Below the pieces are notes generated by a model that was given only the letters and a program-made list of their open reading frames with translations, was not told the DNA's origin and did no database searches. A DNA stretch of 5,845 bases from CAZQYC01 sp043746555 (GTDB taxonomy: Bacteria; Pseudomonadota; Gammaproteobacteria; Steroidobacterales; Steroidobacteraceae). The DNA is taken from assembly GCA_043746555.1 (NCBI GenBank), contig JAYTQU010000244.1:1-5845 (forward strand), given 5' to 3'. Both the position numbers and the translations under genes were made by a program. Of the stretch, positions 1 to 4,910 are shown piece by piece; position 1 is the stretch's first letter, and every line of letters begins with the position of its first letter.

Positions 1-852
1 GGCGGACGCGGCATGCGCGTGGTTCACAGCGACGCCACGCTGATCAACGCAATCAATGTCACCAAGGCTGAAGCGCTCGCGGCCTTCAGCAACGATCAGG
101 TGTACATGGAAAAGTTTTTGGAAAAGCCGCGTCACATCGAAATTCAAGTGCTGGCCGATCACCACGGCAACGTCATTCACTTGGGCGAACGCGACTGCTC
201 CTTGCAGCGCCGTCATCAAAAAGTGATCGAAGAAGCGCCTGCGCCGGGAATCACCACCAAGCAACGCAAGATGATCGGCGACCGGTGCATCGCGGCCTGT
301 AGCGAAGTCGGTTATCGCAGCGCAGGAACTTTGGAATTTCTCTACGAGAACGGCGAGTTCTATTTCATCGAAATGAATACGCGCGTGCAGGTCGAACACC
401 CGGTCACCGAACAGATCACCGGCATCGACATTGTCAAAGCGCAATTGCGAATCGCCGCCGGCGAGCGACTATCGTGGACACAAAACGATATCGTGATTCG
501 CGGCCACGCCATCGAATGCCGCATCAATGCGGAAGATCCCAAGGGCTTCATACCCTCGCCCGGCCCCGTGAAACTTTTTCACTCGCCGGGCGGCCCTGGT
601 ATACGCGTCGACACGCACCTTTATAACGGTTACGTCGTCCCGCCCTATTACGATTCGATGATCGGCAAGTTGATTGCCTACGGCGAAGATCGCGATACGG
701 CCATCGCGCGCATGCGCAATGCGTTATCTGAAATGGTGATCGAAGGCATTAAGACCAACATTCCCCTGCATCAAGAAATCTTCAATCACGCCGCATTTCG
801 CGCCGGCGGTTTGGATATTCACTATTTGGAACGGAGATTGGGAATCAAATAG
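1..852 (+). CDS. accC: Biotin carboxylase subunit of acetyl-CoA carboxylase, 5'-truncated by window edge
   Basis: AccC carboxylates the biotin carried on AccB using ATP and bicarbonate, the first half-reaction of cytoplasmic acetyl-CoA carboxylase, which makes malonyl-CoA for fatty acids. The frame is open from base 1 and 283 codons are present. By recalled alignment to the E. coli protein (449 aa), codon 1 corresponds to about Gly165, inside the glycine-rich ATP loop (Gly-Gly-Arg-Gly-Met). Catalytic and ligand positions keep register with an offset of 164: Lys238 in RRHQKV (codon 74), Glu276 (codon 112), Glu288/Asn290/Arg292 in EMNTR, Glu296 in VEHP (codon 132, bases 394-396) and Arg338 in ECRINAEDP (codon 174). 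The C-terminus (HYLERRLGIK) matches the family's usual end, so the 3' end is intact. The upstream part, and accB if adjacent as usual, lies outside the window. The ATG at 13 is internal, not the start. Confidence 0.97.
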   Translation, partial: GGRGMRVVHSDATLINAINVTKAEALAAFSNDQVYMEKFLEKPRHIEIQVLADHHGNVIHLGERDCSLQRRHQKVIEEAPAPGITTKQRKMIGDRCIAACSEVGYRSAGTLEFLYENGEFYFIEMNTRVQVEHPVTEQITGIDIVKAQLRIAAGERLSWTQNDIVIRGHAIECRINAEDPKGFIPSPGPVKLFHSPGGPGIRVDTHLYNGYVVPPYYDSMIGKLIAYGEDRDTAIARMRNALSEMVIEGIKTNIPLHQEIFNHAAFRAGGLDIHYLERRLGIK

Positions 853-861
853 GTGCTGGAA

Positions 862-909
862 GGAGTTAGCCAGGCAAAGAGAAGCGTGCGCGCGTTCATT
901 CTCGCTAAC
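862..909. repeat. Short inverted repeats forming a possible hairpin downstream of accC
   Basis: The 63 bp between the accC stop and the palindromic element holds short complementary segments: gttagc (865-870) with gctaac (904-909), and gagaa (879-883) with ttctc (899-903), around a GC-rich centre. In addition ggagttag (862-869) is complementary to ctaactcc at 1067-1074, on the far side of the inserted element, so this may be the remaining left arm of an older hairpin. No T-tract follows, so it does not look like an intrinsic terminator. These are short matches and part of the pattern could be chance. Confidence 0.4.
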
Positions 910-1073
910 CCCTAATTCTACTTTGTCAGGTTGGGATCAAGCGATGCGGGGCAAGGTGCAACGGTCTGAAAAAGCGCAGCGTACACGGCAGTACGTGAGT
1001 ATTTTTCAGACCGTTGCAACGCCGCACCGCGCGCTTCAGCGCAACCTGACAAAGTAGAACTAACCACTAACTC
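905..1073. repeat. Split 7-bp tandem array (CTAACCN-like units), interrupted by the 144-bp element
   Basis: Removing 916-1059 and one copy of the flanking CTAA leaves three contiguous heptamers in perfect register: ctaaccc (905-911), ctaacca (1060-1066) and ctaactc (1067-1073). All begin ctaa, and the differences fall in the last three positions. The unit cut by the insertion is the middle one. This follows from the sequence plus the assumption that CTAA is a target duplication. Three units is a short array, but the same 7-bp period recurs in the two other large gaps of the window. Confidence 0.6.
916..1059. mobile_element. 144-bp palindromic MITE-like element with 18-bp perfect terminal inverted repeats and CTAA direct repeats
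   Basis: Positions 916-933 and 1042-1059 are an 18-bp perfect inverted repeat. An inner 17-bp perfect inverted repeat pairs 957-973 with 1002-1018. The 23-nt segments between them (934-956 and 1019-1041) are the same length and only partly complementary, so each arm is exactly 58 nt around a 28-nt centre. The centre has a further cgtac/gtacg hairpin (980-984, 991-995). The element is bounded by CTAA on both sides (912-915 and 1060-1063), a likely 4-bp target duplication. It has no credible coding capacity. IS5-group transposases are known to favour YTAR-type 4-bp targets, so mobilisation in trans by such an enzyme is a reasonable guess. The transposase family cannot be decided from this one copy. 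An alternative is a REP/REPIN-like hairpin element. Confidence 0.72.
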
Positions 1074-1092
1074 CTGCCCACTTCCCGCACGT

Positions 1093-2013
1093 ATGCCCTT
1101 CCTCCAACTCACTCTCAACATCGGGAAGAACGACCCGGCTCACTTCGAGGATGCGGTATTCGCAGCCGGTGCTTTGTCGGTCACACTGCAAGACTCCGCT
1201 GACGATCCGATCTTAGAGCCTGCGCCCGGAACGACACCGTTATGGCCGACGGTGACGGTGAAGGCTTTATTTTCGGACGATGCCGTTGCCGACGACATTG
1301 TCGCAACGCTCGATCAGCAGATTGGTATATTTCTTGAGTATCGCTTCGAGAGAATTGAAGATCGAATTTGGGAACGCGAGTGGCTCAAAGACTTCAAGCC
1401 CATGCAATTCGGTCGGCGACTTTGGATTTGTCCCGGCGGTATGAGTCCACCACTCGATCTATTGCCCGCTGCCGGCAGCCAGTGGCCGGCGACTTTGATT
1501 CATCTCGATCCCGGTCTCGCTTTCGGAACCGGCACTCATCCAACCACGGCCCTATGTTTGGAGTGGCTCGATGGTGCCGATCTCGCCGGAAAAACAATTA
1601 TCGACTACGGTTGCGGTTCGGGCATTCTTGCCATTGCGGCGTTGAAACTTGGAGCGACCGCAGCGCTCGGCATTGACATCGACAATCAAGCTTTGATCGC
1701 GAGTCGCGATAACGCACAACGCAATGGCGTGCTCGATAAGCTCGCACTCCAAGATGACCGCGCGACACTTCCGGGGCCTGCCGACATCCTGTTAGCGAAT
1801 ATCTTGGCCGGACCGCTGCACGATCTCGCGCCGACGCTAGCGACATTGGTTTCGCCCAAAGGCCATCTCGTATTGTCCGGTATTCTCAAGGAACAAGCGC
1901 CGGACTTGGCGAGCCGCTATGCATCATGGTTTGATATGGACGTGCCGGTGTACCGCGGCGATTGGGCAAGGCTGATGGGAAGAAGGCTGAAGGCTGTAGA
2001 CTGTGGGCTGTAG
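1093..2013 (+). CDS. prmA: Ribosomal protein L11 methyltransferase
   Basis: PrmA trimethylates ribosomal protein L11 in the cytoplasm using S-adenosylmethionine. The product is 306 aa against about 293 in E. coli. The N-terminal L11-recognition domain (about 1-100) starts MPFLQLTLN, the family's typical start, which supports ATG 1093. The methyltransferase domain shows F144-GTGTHPTT, the SAM-binding motif I around D171-YGCGSG, the acidic IDID motif at the end of strand 2, and A235-NILAGPL in place of the usual NPPY-type motif, as is standard for PrmA. No Shine-Dalgarno sequence is visible before the start. The gene lies 240 bp after accC, its usual neighbour, with a mobile palindrome in between. 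The last eight residues (LKAVDCGL) and the stop are encoded by the 7-bp repeat array at 1985-2013, where the E. coli protein ends shortly after Gly-Arg. The tail is probably a neutral read-through extension. Confidence 0.96.
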   Translation: MPFLQLTLNIGKNDPAHFEDAVFAAGALSVTLQDSADDPILEPAPGTTPLWPTVTVKALFSDDAVADDIVATLDQQIGIFLEYRFERIEDRIWEREWLKDFKPMQFGRRLWICPGGMSPPLDLLPAAGSQWPATLIHLDPGLAFGTGTHPTTALCLEWLDGADLAGKTIIDYGCGSGILAIAALKLGATAALGIDIDNQALIASRDNAQRNGVLDKLALQDDRATLPGPADILLANILAGPLHDLAPTLATLVSPKGHLVLSGILKEQAPDLASRYASWFDMDVPVYRGDWARLMGRRLKAVDCGL

Positions 2014-2069
2014 CCAACAGGGCGTTTCTGAACCTACAGCCTACCGCCTTCAACCTACTGCCTAAACTC
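1985..2069. repeat. Inverted 7-bp tandem arrays forming a long imperfect hairpin across the prmA stop
   Basis: The left arm has four heptamers: ggctgaa (1985), ggctgta (1992), gactgtg (1999) and ggctgta (2006). The right arm runs tacagcc (2035), taccgcc (2042), ttcaacc (2049), tactgcc (2056) and a weaker taaactc (2063). The arms are complementary unit by unit, with the innermost 8 bp perfect (2006-2013 with 2034-2041), around a 20-nt loop (2014-2033). The outer units carry mismatches. The left arm is within the prmA reading frame and supplies its stop. The right arm ends one base before the next start codon. It could act as a weak transcript-processing or attenuating hairpin, but there is no T-tract for a classical terminator. 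Confidence 0.75.
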
Positions 2070-2070
2070 C

Positions 2071-3447
2071 ATGCTCACCGAATGCCCTTCTTGCTTGACT
2101 GTGTTTCGCGTCACCGCCGCGATCCTCAAGATGGGCCATGGACAAGTGCGTTGCGGAAAGTGCCGCAAACAATTCGACGCCATCGAATGCATGCTGGACG
2201 AGGACGAGACGGCGTTGTCGGCCAATCAAATGGATCGTGAACAGTCGAATCCCGAACAGGCGAATCGCGACCGGACGAAATCCGACCAACATCAGGAATC
2301 CTCGGCGCCGCCCGCGGAAAACGCCGGCAACCGATCCGACGATTGGCTCGATGCTGAAGCGGACAGCGTCGATGCAGCAACCTTTGGTGCTGAACCGCTT
2401 ACAGAGCCGGAGAATGACCGCTCGGACGATGCAGCCTCTAACGATGAAATTGCCGACGACGAAACGACCTACGACGAAGAAGTCACGATGGAAGGATCGC
2501 GAATCGAAATCAGCGGCACGTATCGCAGACTTAACGATGACGCCTCGGCGGACAAGATTATTCACGAGCATGTGGTGATCGATCGCGGCTTGCCTACAAT
2601 CACTGTCGGCGGCAGTGCGGATCGTTATGACTCGGATGAAATTGCGGACGCTGTGCCGGAAACCGTGCTCGACCTGAGTAACGATTTGAGCGGCGACGAT
2701 GGCGAACCGGCGGCCGAAGCAGCCGATCACTTGTTAGACGACTTCGTTTTCCCTCAAGCCATCGAACAGCGTATCAATTCGAGTGGCAGTGGCGCGAGCG
2801 GCAGCGGCGAAGCGCCCGCCGTACCGAGGCGCTGGCGACGCGCGTTCGGTCAGAGCGGCAAGAAACACAAGCATGAGGAAATTCATGCCGAACTTTCCGC
2901 GCTCACGCAAAACGAATCGCCACGGGTACTGCGTAACGGCGTGTGGGCCACAATCTGCGTCTTGCTCACGATTGCATTGATCGTACAAATCGTTCATCAC
3001 AATCGCGATGCGCTGGTCCGCGATCCGCGTTTCGGCAACACCGTGTCGCGTGTGTATCGTGCGCTGGGCTTGAGTCCAACACCGCATTGGGATCTCAGCG
3101 CTTACAAATGGGACATCTATAAGGTAGGCCTCGATCCGCGCACGCCCGATGCGTTACGCGTGATCGGCAGTGTCGCCAACAACGCGCCGTTCGCGCAGCC
3201 CTATCCGCTCGGCAAACTCTCGCTGCAAGATCGCTGGGGCGGGTCGGTCGGCGCGCGGGCGTTCGAGCCTTACGAATACCTGCCGTCGCCTGAAGCGGCG
3301 GATCGCTTGATGGGGCCGAAACAACGCGCGAATATCGAAATCGTGATTGCCGATCCCGGTCCCGATGCTGTTGGTTATTTGATTCATGCGTGCTTGGATC
3401 AGGATAAGCACCTCACCTGCGCGGACGAGTTTGCCCAGCGTCAATGA
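2071..3447 (+). CDS. Zinc-ribbon and DUF3426 single-pass inner-membrane protein of unknown role
   Basis: The 458-aa product matches the MJ0042-type zinc ribbon plus DUF3426 family usually found beside prmA or dusB in proteobacteria; its function is not established. Residues 5-37 form the zinc ribbon, with Cys5-x2-Cys8 and Cys28-x2-Cys31 inside the family pattern (CPSC, FRV, VRCGKC, F-D-A). Residues about 40-235 are a long Asp/Glu-rich, low-complexity and probably disordered segment. A Ser/Gly linker (237-247) and a basic patch (PRRWRR, KKHKH) precede one hydrophobic helix at about 291-308. The C-terminal DUF3426 domain (about 320-458) includes the family's PFAQPYP and FEPYEYL signatures. Positive charges before the helix predict a cytoplasmic zinc ribbon and a periplasmic C-terminus. 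The start at 2071 is fixed by the zinc-ribbon motif, yet no Shine-Dalgarno sequence is present. The stop overlaps the dusB start, so the two are probably co-translated. Confidence 0.9.
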   Translation: MLTECPSCLTVFRVTAAILKMGHGQVRCGKCRKQFDAIECMLDEDETALSANQMDREQSNPEQANRDRTKSDQHQESSAPPAENAGNRSDDWLDAEADSVDAATFGAEPLTEPENDRSDDAASNDEIADDETTYDEEVTMEGSRIEISGTYRRLNDDASADKIIHEHVVIDRGLPTITVGGSADRYDSDEIADAVPETVLDLSNDLSGDDGEPAAEAADHLLDDFVFPQAIEQRINSSGSGASGSGEAPAVPRRWRRAFGQSGKKHKHEEIHAELSALTQNESPRVLRNGVWATICVLLTIALIVQIVHHNRDALVRDPRFGNTVSRVYRALGLSPTPHWDLSAYKWDIYKVGLDPRTPDALRVIGSVANNAPFAQPYPLGKLSLQDRWGGSVGARAFEPYEYLPSPEAADRLMGPKQRANIEIVIADPGPDAVGYLIHACLDQDKHLTCADEFAQRQ

Positions 3448-4463
3448 ACTTCATCATGACTCCCGCGCGCATCCGCATTGGCCCTTACGAACTCGCGAAC
3501 AACCTCGCGCTCGCGCCGATGGCCGGCGTCACCGATTTACCGTTTCGACGTCTGTGTCGCGAACTCGGCGCGGGGTTTGCCGCCAGTGAAATGTCAACCA
3601 GCGATGCACGCCTTTGGAATACAGTCAAATCGCAGCGCCGCAGAATACACGCTGACGAATCGGAACCGCGCATCGTGCAAATTGCCGGCGGCGATCCGGA
3701 GATGATGGCGGACGCAGCGCAGCGCAATGTCGATGCGGGTGCGCAAATCATCGACATCAACATGGGTTGCCCGGCAAAAAAAGTCTGTAACAAAGCAGCG
3801 GGTTCGTCGCTGCTGCGCGATGAAGAACTGGTGGCACGCATATTGACTGCGGTCGTTCGCACCGTTTCGGTTCCAGTGACGCTCAAAATCCGCACCGGTT
3901 GGAGTCACGAGCAACGCAACGGCGTACGCATTGCGCAAGTCGCGCAGGACGCGGGAGTGCAAGCACTGGCAGTGCATGGGCGCACTCGCGCGTGCATGTT
4001 TCAGGGAGAAGCCGAATACGAAACCATTGCCGCAATCAAAAACGCCGTGCGCATTCCGATTTTTGCCAATGGAGACATCGACTCGCCGCAAAAAGCGCGT
4101 GCGGTACTTGAACAAACTGGAGCAGACGGATTGATGATCGGTCGCAGTGCACAAGGACGTCCCTGGATATTTCGCGAAATAAATTTTTATTTGAGCACCG
4201 GAAAAGTTTTACCGGCCCCTTCCGCGTTCGAAGTCCGTGATATTATGCGCGCCCATTTGCGCAATCTGTACGCACATTACGGGGAGTGTGCGGGAACTCG
4301 GGTTGCGCGCAAGCACATTGCTTGGTACGCGCGTGGTCGACCGCATGTGGATTGTTTTCGTCTTGCAATCATGCAAACGGAAACCGCCGCAGCTCAACTC
4401 GACGCAATAGACTCGTATTTCGAGTTGCTTGCGGCGAGCGACGCCATACAAACCGCCGCGTAG
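3444..4463 (+). CDS. dusB: tRNA-dihydrouridine synthase B
   Basis: DusB is an FMN enzyme that reduces specific uridines in the tRNA D-loop region, using NADPH. The 339-aa product (E. coli about 321) has the TIM-barrel start LALAPMAGVTDLPFR, the VQIAG strand, and the catalytic motif INMGCPAKKV with the active cysteine at Cys109 (bases 3768-3770). FMN-site residues Lys148 in LKIRTGW and His178 in VHGRTR are present, as are the phosphate-binding NGDI and IGRSAQGRPWIFRE segments. The helical RNA-binding C-terminal domain contains RVARKHIAWY. The start is ambiguous. ATG 3444 overlaps the upstream TGA as ATGA, which favours coupled translation. ATG 3456 (Met5) would give a length closer to the family, since E. 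coli begins near RIG-Y-L. Neither has a good Shine-Dalgarno sequence. A tail of about eight residues after YFELLA is longer than usual. Confidence 0.96.
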   Translation: MNFIMTPARIRIGPYELANNLALAPMAGVTDLPFRRLCRELGAGFAASEMSTSDARLWNTVKSQRRRIHADESEPRIVQIAGGDPEMMADAAQRNVDAGAQIIDINMGCPAKKVCNKAAGSSLLRDEELVARILTAVVRTVSVPVTLKIRTGWSHEQRNGVRIAQVAQDAGVQALAVHGRTRACMFQGEAEYETIAAIKNAVRIPIFANGDIDSPQKARAVLEQTGADGLMIGRSAQGRPWIFREINFYLSTGKVLPAPSAFEVRDIMRAHLRNLYAHYGECAGTRVARKHIAWYARGRPHVDCFRLAIMQTETAAAQLDAIDSYFELLAASDAIQTAA

Positions 4464-4515
4464 TAATGGGAGATAGAACCCCTTAATTCGGCAAACATAC
4501 ATCGGCGGAGTGCGC
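4464..4515 (+). promoter_or_regulatory. dusB–fis spacer with the ribosome binding site that sets the fis start
   Basis: This 52-bp spacer contains GGAG at 4507-4510, five bases before ATG 4516. It is the clearest Shine-Dalgarno match at any start in the window. It favours ATG 4516 over the in-frame GTG at 4510, which would overlap the GGAG itself. I see no convincing sigma-70 promoter or terminator here, consistent with fis being transcribed together with dusB as in enterobacteria. Confidence 0.6.
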
Positions 4516-4815
4516 ATGGCGCCGCGAAAAAAAACTAAAACTCGTCGTGAACCGCGACGAGAACTGATCAGGCCCGCGTCGCGCACGCTCCCGTTGCGCA
4601 CTATGACGGCGGAAGCGCTCGACAGCTACTTCACAAGTTTGAACGGCCACAAACCGGCGCGGATGTACGATCTGGTGCTGCGCGAAGTCGAAGAACCGCT
4701 GTTTAGATCGGTGCTCAACTACTCCGAAGGCAATCAAGTTCGCGCCGCCGATATCCTCGGCATCAACCGTGGCACGCTGCGAAAGAAACTAAAGATGTAC
4801 GGATTGGTGGAGTAG
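4516..4815 (+). CDS. fis: DNA-binding nucleoid protein Fis with an atypical basic N-terminus
   Basis: Fis is a homodimeric DNA-bending nucleoid protein that adjusts rRNA, tRNA and growth-phase transcription and assists some recombinases. The product is 99 aa (E. coli 98). From residue 26 it aligns without gaps to E. coli Fis by recall: the dimerisation helices (about 27-70), then the helix-turn-helix at about 74-95 with GINRGTLRKKLKMYG. DNA-contact positions Asn73, Arg76, Asn84, Arg85, Thr87, Arg89 and Lys90 are kept, while position 75 is Val where E. coli has Thr. The N-terminal 25 residues differ completely. Instead of the mobile beta-hairpin arm used to activate DNA invertases, there is a run of Arg/Lys (RKKTKTRREPRRE at 4-16). 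The ribosome binding site at 4507-4510 chooses ATG 4516; the alternative GTG at 4510 would add two residues. Loss of invertase activation is inferred, not shown. Confidence 0.96.
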   Translation: MAPRKKTKTRREPRRELIRPASRTLPLRTMTAEALDSYFTSLNGHKPARMYDLVLREVEEPLFRSVLNYSEGNQVRAADILGINRGTLRKKLKMYGLVE

Positions 4816-4819
4816 CCAC

Positions 4820-4901
4820 GTGATGAGTTAAGGGTGATGAGTGATGAGCAAGAATCGCCCTCAGCTCCGTACCTCTTGCCGATCACCGATCACCGTTCAC
4901 T
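4820..4901. repeat. Inverted 7-bp tandem arrays (GTGATGA / GATCACC) forming a hairpin between fis and purH
   Basis: The left arm is gtgatga (4820), gttaagg (4827), gtgatga (4834), gtgatga (4841), gcaagaa (4848). The right arm is gatcacc (4881), gatcacc (4888), gttcact (4895). Positions 4833-4853 pair with 4874-4894 at 17 of 21 positions. All four mismatches fall at the same two offsets of the 7-bp unit, so the arms vary by unit rather than at random. The loop is 20 nt (4854-4873). The array fills nearly the whole 95-bp gap and stops nine bases before the purH ATG. No T-tract follows, so intrinsic termination is not supported; a processing or attenuation role is possible. Confidence 0.75.
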
Positions 4902-4910
4902 AGCAAACCA

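Noticed and set aside
923..950. Sigma-70 promoter with TTGTCA as -35 upstream of prmA
   Set aside because: TTGTCA is part of the terminal inverted repeat, and no acceptable -10 hexamer lies 16-18 bases downstream. The same motif occurs inverted at the other end.
957..1018. Intrinsic terminator after accC
   Set aside because: The 17-bp inner stem ends in A5/T5 at the loop side and is followed by GC-rich sequence, not by a T-tract. It belongs to the symmetrical palindromic element.
918..1121. Minus-strand open frame of 67 codons over the palindromic element
   Set aside because: It lies mostly within the inverted repeat, has no recognisable protein family and no ribosome binding site, and runs into prmA antisense. 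It is a by-product of the palindrome.
2062..2730. Minus-strand open frame of 222 codons opposite the zinc-ribbon gene
   Set aside because: It is antisense to the acidic linker. GC-rich Asp/Glu codons read backwards give long open frames rich in Val, Arg and Ile. No family resemblance, and the + strand frame has clear domain motifs.
3594..4154. Minus-strand open frame of 186 codons opposite dusB
   Set aside because: It lies entirely within a gene with intact catalytic motifs, and the translation is Cys/His/Arg-rich without a recognisable domain.
4510..4515. GTG 4510 as the fis start
   Set aside because: It overlaps the GGAG ribosome binding site that is well spaced for ATG 4516.
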